Of a stretch of 51,920 bases of DNA, positions 42,355 through 51,920 are shown one piece after another (within the stretch, counting starts at the first letter, position 1; each line of letters opens with the position of its first letter). Under the pieces are notes generated by a model that did not search any database, had not been told where the DNA came from, and saw nothing but the letters and a program-made list of their open reading frames with translations. This stretch comes from Gammaproteobacteria bacterium (GTDB taxonomy: Bacteria; Pseudomonadota; Gammaproteobacteria; Pseudomonadales; Azotimanducaceae): positions 1 to 51,920 of the forward strand of contig JAFIFL010000003.1 of NCBI GenBank assembly GCA_020832055.1. The letters run 5' to 3'. The position numbers were made by a program, and so were the translations under genes.

Positions 42355-43214
42355 GGGTGCCTCCCCTGATTGCGGTACAAACCCTCGAGCACCTTCAGCC
42401 CATCCACCGTGGCGGCCACATCGTGCGTGCGGATGATCGAAGCGCCGCGTTCCGCCGCGAGCACCGCCGATGCCACCCCGGCCGCCAACCGCTCTCCGGT
42501 GGCCCGGCCGGTCAATTCACCAAGCATGCGTTTGCGCGACATGCCCACCAGTATCGGCAGGCCCGAAGCGGCCAGTGCCTTCAGGTTCGCGAGCAGCGCC
42601 AGGTTGTGCTCGAGTCGCTTGCCGAAGCCGAAGCCGGGGTCGAGCAGAATGCGTTCCCGCGGGATACCCGCCTCCACGCACATCGCCACACGCTCACTGA
42701 GGAAGCTGCCGACCTCGGCCAGCACGTCATGGTAGCGCGGATCATCCTGCATGGTGCCGGGCTCGCCCTGCATGTGCATCAGACACACGGGAAGACCCGA
42801 GTCGCGGGCGGCTTCCAGGGCACCATCCCGGCGCAAGGCACGAACATCGTTGAGCAGGCCGGCGCCAGCCGCCGCGGCCATGGCGAACACCGCAGGCGAA
42901 CTGCTGTCCACGGACAGCACCACATCGAAGCGCGACCGCAACAGCGCAAGGGCCGAGCCCATGCGCTCGACCTCCTCACTCTCCGCCACGCTGACCGCTC
43001 CCGGGCGGGTGGACTCGGCCCCGAGATCGAGCAGGGAGGCGCCCTCGCAGACCATGGCTTCGGCCCGGCGCAGCAGGGCATCGCCGTTGATCCGGCCGCC
43101 GGCAAGCAGTTGGCCACCGTCGGAAAAAGAGTCGGCCGTGATATTGAGGATGCCCATCACCTGCGGACGGGCGAGATCGAGTTGGCGGGTTCCGAAGGAG
43201 AAGAGTCGCGTCAT
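42351..43214 (-). CDS. folP: Dihydropteroate synthase
   Basis: [33 protein letters not shown]. Confidence 0.96.
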   Translation of the reverse strand: MTRLFSFGTRQLDLARPQVMGILNITADSFSDGGQLLAGGRINGDALLRRAEAMVCEGASLLDLGAESTRPGAVSVAESEEVERMGSALALLRSRFDVVLSVDSSSPAVFAMAAAAGAGLLNDVRALRRDGALEAARDSGLPVCLMHMQGEPGTMQDDPRYHDVLAEVGSFLSERVAMCVEAGIPRERILLDPGFGFGKRLEHNLALLANLKALAASGLPILVGMSRKRMLGELTGRATGERLAAGVASAVLAAERGASIIRTHDVAATVDGLKVLEGLYRNQGRHP

Positions 43215-43351
43215 GCTGCCTGCGGGCGTTTGCCGTCAAGACCTCTGGCCAAGACCTCTGAGGGATAGGCGCCCGGCCAGTGCCTGCACCTTTGAAGCTT
43301 GAAGCCGCTACCCGGCGCCATCCCTGGCGCCCCATCCGGCTTCGAACAGCC

Positions 43352-45283
<1,932 letters not shown>

Positions 45284-45380
45284 CGGTAATACCTCGCTGA
45301 TTGAACGGCGGGTGGGCCCGTAGGTCGGCCTATCAGGTTACCACCGAGCCCGGAAGGCGGCCACCAGCTCACCGGTGAGC

Positions 45381-46004
45381 TCAAGCCGGCCGAAAGTCCT
45401 CTGCCACCGCATACACCTCGCGTGATTCGGCGCGGGAAGCCTCCGGCTTGCGTATGCGCAGAGCCGCGAAGAGGGGGCGGGCCGTTGCCACCCAGGCATC
45501 GAAGCCGGCGCCGTGAAACAGTTTCACGACCAGGCTGCCGCCCGGGCGGAGGACCTGCTGGGCCAACTCCAGCGCCAGCTCGGCCAGACCCATGGAGCGC
45601 GCCTGATCGGCGACGCGTACCCCAGAGATATTGGGGGACAAATCCGAAAGTACAAGGTCTGCACGCCCATCGGGCAGAGCTGACAGCAGGGCGTCGAGGC
45701 CCGCCTCCTCCTCGAAATCGGCCTGGATCACCTGCACCCCAGCCAGGGGCTCCATGGGCAGCAGGTCCAAGGCCACGACAAGGCCGTTCGGCCTGACCCG
45801 TTCCGCCGCCACCTGAGACCACCCACCCGGCGCCGCGCCGAGGTCCACGACGATGCGCCCCGGCTTCAGCAGCCCATGGCGATCGTCGAGTTCCAGCAGC
45901 TTGTAGCTGGCGCGGGAACGGTAGCCCTCTTTCTGAGACCGCTGCACCCAGGGATCGTTCACGTGGCGATTCATCCACGTCCGCTTGCCGGTCTTCTTCG
46001 CCAT
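45381..46004 (-). CDS. rlmE: 23S rRNA (uridine-2'-O)-methyltransferase RlmE (FtsJ)
   Basis: YRSRASYKLLELD, VVDLGAAPGGWSQVA, DLVLSDLSPNISG. Confidence 0.96.
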   Translation of the reverse strand: MAKKTGKRTWMNRHVNDPWVQRSQKEGYRSRASYKLLELDDRHGLLKPGRIVVDLGAAPGGWSQVAAERVRPNGLVVALDLLPMEPLAGVQVIQADFEEEAGLDALLSALPDGRADLVLSDLSPNISGVRVADQARSMGLAELALELAQQVLRPGGSLVVKLFHGAGFDAWVATARPLFAALRIRKPEASRAESREVYAVAEDFRPA

Positions 46005-46070
46005 GCTTCAATCCCTCGACGCACGGGCGTAGACTCCGCGGCCCTGCGCCAACTGTGCTGTGAGACCACC

Positions 46071-46388
46071 ATGAGCCTCAATTCCCGCGATCGTCGCGTC
46101 ATGCGTCGCATCGGCCACCATCTCGATCCTGTCGTGATCATCGGCGACGGTGGGGTCAGCGAAGGCCTGATCAACGAAACCGAGCGCGCCCTGACCGATC
46201 ACGAACTGATCAAGGTACGCCTGCCGGCAGCAGAACGGGAGGATCGGCGCGCGCTCGCCGATGCCCTCTGCGAGGCCTGCAACGCGGAACTGGTACAGAG
46301 CATCGGCCGCGTCATCCTGCTCTACCGCAAGGCCGCCGAGCCCGACCCGAAGAAGTCCAACGTGCTGCGGCATCAGCTGGCGCGCTGA
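46071..46388 (+). CDS. yhbY: CRM-domain RNA-binding protein YhbY
   Basis: LDPVVIIGDGGVSEGLINETERALTDHELIKVRL. Confidence 0.9.
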   Translation: MSLNSRDRRVMRRIGHHLDPVVIIGDGGVSEGLINETERALTDHELIKVRLPAAEREDRRALADALCEACNAELVQSIGRVILLYRKAAEPDPKKSNVLRHQLAR

Positions 46389-46446
46389 ACGGCCACAGCG
46401 GTCGTCAATAACCGGAATTCTTCACGGACAAGTCCGCACCGAGGGC

Positions 46447-46920
46447 TCAGACGTGCTCGACGCTCTGGATCTCGTACTCGATGGGGCCGCTGGGGGCATG
46501 GACGACGATTTCGTCGCCTTCGGACTTGCCGATCAGGGCCCGAGCCATGGGTGACGCCACCGACAGCTTGCCCTCTTTCAGATCCGCCTCGTCCTCACCG
46601 ACGATGCGATAGGTGGCCGTCTCTTCCGTATCGAGATTGAGCAGGCTCACCGTGACCCCGAAGATCACCTTGCCCGTCGGCTTGATCTGGGTCACGTCGA
46701 TCACCTGGGCATCCGCGAGCTTGCTCTCGATTTCGCGGATGCGGGCCTCCGACAGCCCCTGCTGTTCCTTCGCCGCGTGATACTCGGCGTTCTCCTTGAG
46801 GTCACCGTGGGCCCGGGCCTCGGCAATCGCCTTGGAAATCCGCGGCCGCTCCACGCTCTTGAGCTGCTTGAGCTCGGCGCGGAGGCGCTCGGCACCCTCG
46901 ATGGTCATCGGAACCTTCAT
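46447..46920 (-). CDS. greA: Transcription elongation factor GreA
   Basis: [54 protein letters not shown]. Confidence 0.96.
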   Translation of the reverse strand: MKVPMTIEGAERLRAELKQLKSVERPRISKAIAEARAHGDLKENAEYHAAKEQQGLSEARIREIESKLADAQVIDVTQIKPTGKVIFGVTVSLLNLDTEETATYRIVGEDEADLKEGKLSVASPMARALIGKSEGDEIVVHAPSGPIEYEIQSVEHV

Positions 46921-49900
46921 GACGTCAACCCTGCGTGGAGATCCTGAAGCCGGCGAACCGTCTCGCCACGGCCGTAGCGGATGGCGGCACAAAAGGCCTC
47001 ACCGCCGGTGAGCGTCGTGGTGTAGCAGACCTTGAACTGCAACGCGAGCCGACGGATGACTGCCGAGTCCGCAATGGACTGGCGCCCCTCCGTCGTGTTG
47101 ACGATAAGAGTGAGCTGGCGGTTTTTCAACATGTCGGAAATGTCAGGTCGACCTTCGGTGACCTTGTTGACCCGCTCGCAGTCCAGCCCGGCTTCCTGCA
47201 ACAGCTTGCGGGTGCCTCGGGTGGCCACCAGACTGAAGCCGAGATCCGCCAGCTCACGACCCATGGCGACGACGCCGTGCTTGTCAGAATCCTTCACCGA
47301 CAGGAACGCACGCCCTCCGGTGGGCAGTTCGATACCGGCGGCGAGGGTGGCCTTGGCGAAGGCTTCGGGGAAGCTGTCACCCACGCCCATCACTTCGCCG
47401 GTGGATTTCATCTCCGGACCGAGAATGGGGTCCACGCCCGGGAACTTGTTGAAGGGGAAGACCGACTCCTTGACGCTGATGAAGTCGGGAATGATCTCTT
47501 CGGTGAAGCCCTGTTCCACCAGCGATTGGCCAGCCATGCAGCGCGCTGCGACCTTGGCCAGCGACACCCCGATGCACTTGGAGACGAAGGGCACGGTACG
47601 CGAAGCCCGGGGGTTCACTTCGAGGATGTAGACAGTGCCGTTCTGGACGGCGAGCTGAACGTTCATCAGGCCGATCACGCCCAATTCCAGCGCCATGGCC
47701 CGAACCTGCTGCCGAACCTCCTGCTGCAGTTCCTGGCTGAGCCGATAAGGCGGCAGGCTGCAGGCCGAATCACCCGAATGCACGCCGGCCTGCTCGATGT
47801 GCTCCATGATGGCGCCGATCACCACGTCCTTGCCATCGCAGACCGCATCCACGTCCACCTCGACCGCCTGGTCGAGGAAGTGGTCGAGCAGCACCGGGTT
47901 GTTCTCCGACACCCGCACCGCCACCTTCATGTAGCGCTCGAGTTCCTCTTCCTCGTAGACCAGCTCCATGGCCCGCCCGCCGAGCACGTAGGAGGGCCGC
48001 ACCACCATGGGATAGCCGATGCGGCGGCCCGCCTGAAGCCCTTCCTCGAAACTCATCACGGTCTCGTTCGGCGGCTGCTTCAAGCCGAGCTTGGTGATCA
48101 TGTCCTGGAACCGCCGCCGGTCCTCGGCGCGGTCGATGGCATCCGGCGGAGTGCCGATAATGGGCACGCCGGCGGCTTCGAGTTCCTCGACGATCTTCAG
48201 CGGCGTCTGGCCGCCGAACTGCACGATCACACCCTTGGGTTTCTCTACCTCGACAATGGCCAGCACGTCTTCGAGCGTCACCGGTTCGAAATACAGCCGA
48301 TCTGAGGTGTCGTAGTCGGTAGAGACCGTCTCCGGGTTGCAGTTGACCATGATGGTCTCGTAACCATCCTCACGCATGGCCAGCGCGGCATGGACGCAGC
48401 AGTAGTCGAACTCGATACCCTGGCCGATGCGGTTGGGGCCGCCACCGAGCACCATGATTTTCTCGCGATCCGAGGGTGCCGCCTCGCACTCGTCCTCATA
48501 GGTGGAGTAGAGGTAGGCCGTCGCGGAGGGAAACTCCGCCGCACAGGTGTCCACTCGCCGGTAGACCGGACGGATGCCGAGCTCCTTGCGCCGCTGGCGG
48601 ACCTCGGCTTCCCTGCAGCCCAGCAGTGCCGCCAGCCGGGCATCAGCGAAGCCCTTGCGCTTCAGGCCGAACAACCGGTCACGATCGAGATCCCCCAGCC
48701 TACAGCCCTCGAGGGCCGCTTCTTCCCGGATCAGGTCTTCCACCTCGGCCAGGAACCAGGGGTCCACATGGGAGTGGTCGTACACCTCCTCCAGACTGAA
48801 GCCGGCGCGGAAGGCATCGCCCAAGTACCACAGCCGATCGGCACGGGGCGAAGCCAGCTCACCCACCAGCCGGTTGAGGTCGTCCGGATCCTCGATGGGA
48901 TGGCGCGGCTCGAAGCCGGCGCTGCCCACTTCCAGGCCGCGCATGGCCTTTTGCAGCGACTCCTGGAAGGTCCGGCCAATGGCCATGACCTCACCCACCG
49001 ATTTCATCTGGGTCGTGAGGCGGGAGTCGGCCTGGGGGAACTTCTCGAAGGTGAAACGCGGAATCTTGGTGACCACGTAGTCGATAGCCGGCTCGAAGGA
49101 GGCCGGCGTGACGCCCGTGATGTCGTTGGTCAGTTCATCAAGGGTGTAGCCCACCGCCAGCTTGGCGGCCACCTTGGCGATGGGGAAGCCCGTGGCCTTG
49201 GAGGCCAGCGCCGAGGAGCGCGACACCCGCGGGTTCATCTCGATCACCACCATGCGGCCATCCGCCGGATTGATGGCGAACTGCACGTTGGAGCCGCCGG
49301 TCTCCACGCCGATCTCCCGCAGCACCGCGATGGAGGCGTTGCGGAGGATCTGGTACTCCTTGTCCGTCAGCGTCTGCGCCGGCGCGACGGTGATCGAGTC
49401 CCCGGTGTGGACGCCCATGGCGTCGCAGTTCTCGATGGCACAGACGATGATGCAGTTGTCGAGGCGGTCGCGGACCACCTCCATTTCGTATTCCTTCCAG
49501 CCGATCAGCGACTCGTCGATCAGCAGTTCTTTGGTGGGCGACAGCTCCAGCCCGCGCCGGCAGATCTCTTCGAACTCCTCGGCGTTGTACGCAATGCCGC
49601 CGCCGGAGCCCCCGAGGGTGAACGACGGCCGGATGATGCAGGGGAAGCCGATCACCGCCTGCACCTGGAACGCCTCCTCCATGGAGTGGGCGAAACCGGC
49701 GTTGGGGCATTCCAGGCCGATGCGCTTCATGGCCGCATCGAACAGCTCCCGGTCCTCGGCCATGTCGATGGCATCGCGGCTGGCGCCGATGAGCTCCACG
49801 CCGAACTTCTCCAGCACCCCTTCCCGCGCCAGATCAAGCGCGCAGTTCAAGGCCGTCTGGCCACCCATGGTGGGCAGCAGCGCATCGGGCCGCTCAGCCT

Positions 49901-50135
49901 CGATGACCTGGGCCACCGTCCGCCACTCCACCGGCTCGATGTACGTGGCATCGGCCATGGCCGGGTCGGTCATGATCGTCGCCGGATTGGAGTTCACCAG
50001 GATCACCCGGTAACCCTCGGCCCGCAGGGCCTTGCAGGCCTGGGCGCCGGAATAATCGAACTCGCAGGCCTGCCCGATGACGATGGGGCCGGCGCCGAGG
50101 ACGAGGATGCTCTTGAGGTCGGTGCGCTTGGGCAT
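46917..50135 (-). CDS. carB: Carbamoyl-phosphate synthase large subunit
   Basis: [37 protein letters not shown]; two ATP-grasp halves; ATGA overlap with greA. Confidence 0.98.
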   Translation of the reverse strand: MPKRTDLKSILVLGAGPIVIGQACEFDYSGAQACKALRAEGYRVILVNSNPATIMTDPAMADATYIEPVEWRTVAQVIEAERPDALLPTMGGQTALNCALDLAREGVLEKFGVELIGASRDAIDMAEDRELFDAAMKRIGLECPNAGFAHSMEEAFQVQAVIGFPCIIRPSFTLGGSGGGIAYNAEEFEEICRRGLELSPTKELLIDESLIGWKEYEMEVVRDRLDNCIIVCAIENCDAMGVHTGDSITVAPAQTLTDKEYQILRNASIAVLREIGVETGGSNVQFAINPADGRMVVIEMNPRVSRSSALASKATGFPIAKVAAKLAVGYTLDELTNDITGVTPASFEPAIDYVVTKIPRFTFEKFPQADSRLTTQMKSVGEVMAIGRTFQESLQKAMRGLEVGSAGFEPRHPIEDPDDLNRLVGELASPRADRLWYLGDAFRAGFSLEEVYDHSHVDPWFLAEVEDLIREEAALEGCRLGDLDRDRLFGLKRKGFADARLAALLGCREAEVRQRRKELGIRPVYRRVDTCAAEFPSATAYLYSTYEDECEAAPSDREKIMVLGGGPNRIGQGIEFDYCCVHAALAMREDGYETIMVNCNPETVSTDYDTSDRLYFEPVTLEDVLAIVEVEKPKGVIVQFGGQTPLKIVEELEAAGVPIIGTPPDAIDRAEDRRRFQDMITKLGLKQPPNETVMSFEEGLQAGRRIGYPMVVRPSYVLGGRAMELVYEEEELERYMKVAVRVSENNPVLLDHFLDQAVEVDVDAVCDGKDVVIGAIMEHIEQAGVHSGDSACSLPPYRLSQELQQEVRQQVRAMALELGVIGLMNVQLAVQNGTVYILEVNPRASRTVPFVSKCIGVSLAKVAARCMAGQSLVEQGFTEEIIPDFISVKESVFPFNKFPGVDPILGPEMKSTGEVMGVGDSFPEAFAKATLAAGIELPTGGRAFLSVKDSDKHGVVAMGRELADLGFSLVATRGTRKLLQEAGLDCERVNKVTEGRPDISDMLKNRQLTLIVNTTEGRQSIADSAVIRRLALQFKVCYTTTLTGGEAFCAAIRYGRGETVRRLQDLHAGLTS

Positions 50136-50199
50136 GGGCGATCTTCTGTTTTCTGAGGCTGTTGTCTAAGACAGCGGCCAGCGGCCGCTGCCGGAGGAC

Positions 50200-51348
50200 T
50201 CAATTGCCCCGATGGGCCGCCATCAGGTCGATGAAGGCGTCGAACAGGGCTTCGGCATCCTGGGGCCCCGGGCTCGCTTCCGGGTGTCCCTGGAAACCGA
50301 ACGCGGGCCGCTCCTTGTGACGGATGCCCTGCAGGGAGCCGTCGAACAGCGACTTGTGGGTCGCCTCCAGACAGGCGGGCAGACTGTCGCCATCCACCGC
50401 GAAACCGTGATTCTGGCTGGTGATCATGACCCGGTCGCTGGCCAGATCCTGCACCGGGTGATTGGCGCCATGGTGACCATGCTTCATCTTCATGGTGCGC
50501 GCACCGCTGGCCAGACCGAGCAGCTGATGGCCGAGGCAGATCCCGAACTGCGGGATGCCGGCATCGAGAAACTGCTTGATGGCATCGATGGCGTAGCCGC
50601 AGGGCTCGGGATCCCCCGGGCCGTTGGACAGGAAGATGCCGTCCGGCGCCATCGCCAGCACGTCCGCCGCCGGGGTCCGCGCCGGCACCACCGTCACCGC
50701 GCAGCCGCGGTCCACCAGCAGGCGCAGGATGTTGCGCTTGACGCCGAAGTCATAGGCCACCACCCGGTAGTCGTCATCCGCAGGCGGGCGGACGGTATGG
50801 CCCGAACCCAAGGCCCAGCCCCCCTCTTCCCAGCGATAGGATTCGGTCACGGACACCGTCTCGGCGAGATCCATGCCCTTCAGGCCCGGGAAGGCGCGGG
50901 CACGGGCCACGGCGTCGTCGGCGCCGATGCTCGCGGCCTCCTCGCCGGCGATGATGACGCCCGCCAGGGCACCGTGGGTGCGGATCAGGCGCGTCAGCCG
51001 GCGGGTGTCGATGTCGGCAATGGCCACCACGCCCTCGCGCTTGAGAAACTCGGGCAGCGACATCTTGGAGCGGAAGTTGGACACGCAGCGGGCGAGCTGG
51101 CGGATCACCAGACCGGCGGCATGCACCCGGTCGGACTCCATGTCCTCTTCGTTGCAGCCGGTGTTGCCGATCTGCGGGTAGGTGAGGGTGACGATCTGGC
51201 GGGCGTAGGAGGGATCCGAAAGGATCTCCTGGTAGCCGGTCATGGCTGTGTTGAACACCACTTCACCAACACGCTCCCCTGCTCGTCCAATCGAGACGCC
51301 TTGGAAGATGGTGCCATCTTCGAGCGCGAGAATCGCTGGCGCGGCCAA
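50200..51348 (-). CDS. carA: Carbamoyl-phosphate synthase small subunit
   Basis: [12 protein letters not shown]..., [15 protein letters not shown] glutaminase motif. Confidence 0.98.
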   Translation of the reverse strand: MAAPAILALEDGTIFQGVSIGRAGERVGEVVFNTAMTGYQEILSDPSYARQIVTLTYPQIGNTGCNEEDMESDRVHAAGLVIRQLARCVSNFRSKMSLPEFLKREGVVAIADIDTRRLTRLIRTHGALAGVIIAGEEAASIGADDAVARARAFPGLKGMDLAETVSVTESYRWEEGGWALGSGHTVRPPADDDYRVVAYDFGVKRNILRLLVDRGCAVTVVPARTPAADVLAMAPDGIFLSNGPGDPEPCGYAIDAIKQFLDAGIPQFGICLGHQLLGLASGARTMKMKHGHHGANHPVQDLASDRVMITSQNHGFAVDGDSLPACLEATHKSLFDGSLQGIRHKERPAFGFQGHPEASPGPQDAEALFDAFIDLMAAHRGN

Positions 51349-51403
51349 TGCGCGTGTCCCCTGAAATCTGGTGATGAAAGGTCCTCGAACGGGCTCCGCT
51401 CAC

Positions 51404-51437
51404 AAAAAGGCGGGGGGAATTGCTTCCTCCCCGCCTT
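51404..51437 (-). terminator. Rho-independent terminator/attenuator about 55 nt upstream of carA
   Basis: Minus strand AAGGCGGGG-A-GGAA-GCAA-TTCC-CCCCGCCTT followed by TTT. Confidence 0.75.
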
Positions 51438-51613
51438 GAGCGCCATGCCTCAGTGAAGCACCGCGGAAGCCGTCTCGACAGTGGCGCCGAATGATACGCA
51501 AGCCCCCCCGGGCTGTCCACGCAAGCCGGGTGTATTCGCCCTGTTTCCACGCCAATGAGCCTTGCTCAGCGGGACGACAACAGAATCCCGAAGCACCCCG
51601 TTGCCGGACCGCG

Positions 51614-51920
51614 ATCGCCCACCGGGCGATGCGCCGATCTCGATGACAGGCAGCGAGGGCAACGGCATCAGCTTCGGCAGGGCGCTTCGAGATCGGTCCA
51701 ATCGCTGCGCGATTAGGACTCTCCCACAATGGGGCGCCGCGCTTGTGGGAGCGTGCTATCGCCCACCGGGCGATGCACCGATCTCGATGGCAGGCAGCGG
51801 GGGCAACGGCATCAGCTTCGGCAGGGCGCTTCGAGATCGGTCCAATCGCTGCGCGATTAGGACTCTCCCACAATGGGGCGCCGCGCTTGTGGGAGCGTGC
51901 TATCGCCCACCGGGCGATGC
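51614..51920. repeat. 144-bp-period palindromic tandem repeat (two full units, third truncated by window end)
   Basis: ATCGCCCaccGGGCGAT recurs at 51614, 51758 and 51902; units nearly identical; each contains four inverted repeats. Confidence 0.93.

Noticed and set aside
48390-50156. 588-aa plus-strand ORF opposite carB
   Set aside because: Antisense shadow of carB.
51400-51873. 157-aa minus-strand ORF with 48-aa repeats
   Set aside because: Translation of the palindromic DNA repeat; the 144-bp period happens to be a multiple of three.

Overview
High-GC gammaproteobacterial chromosome segment, mostly conserved housekeeping genes. Left part: sfsA, aminotransferase, gluQ, a CbrB-like sigma-54 activator, pcnB, deoxynucleoside kinase, panB, panC, pgi, acs. 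This resembles the Pseudomonas gluQ-cbrA-cbrB-crcZ-pcnB-folK-panB-panC-pgi-acs neighbourhood, but dksA, cbrA and folK are absent. Middle accessory region: a C5-MTase / truncated Vsr / putative restriction nuclease module, UPF0158, DUF3293, a lone ectoine hydroxylase (EctD), a Pmp3-like fragment, and a cellulose operon (bcsD, BcsP-like, fused bcsAB, bcsZ, SPOR-TPR-bcsC, small TPR protein). Right part: pnp, rpsO, truB, rbfA, infB, nusA, rimP, tRNA-fMet, tRNA-Leu, secG, tpiA, glmM, folP, ftsH, rlmE, yhbY, greA, carB, carA. The most interesting signal is non-coding. The cbrB-like/pcnB intergenic region has four TGTTAC/GTAACA half-sites, a near-consensus sigma-54 -24/-12 element at 4752-4767, about 400 nt of hairpin-rich non-coding sequence, and a perfect 12-bp UUCG terminator. 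This is the architecture of a CrcZ-type sRNA locus, here next to an activator with a degenerate receiver domain and no adjacent histidine kinase. Other notable items: 144-bp palindromic tandem repeats at the right end, a candidate attenuator before carA, and an initiator tRNA with a U1:U72 mismatch. No searches or folding programs were run; family calls come from motif recognition in the translations.
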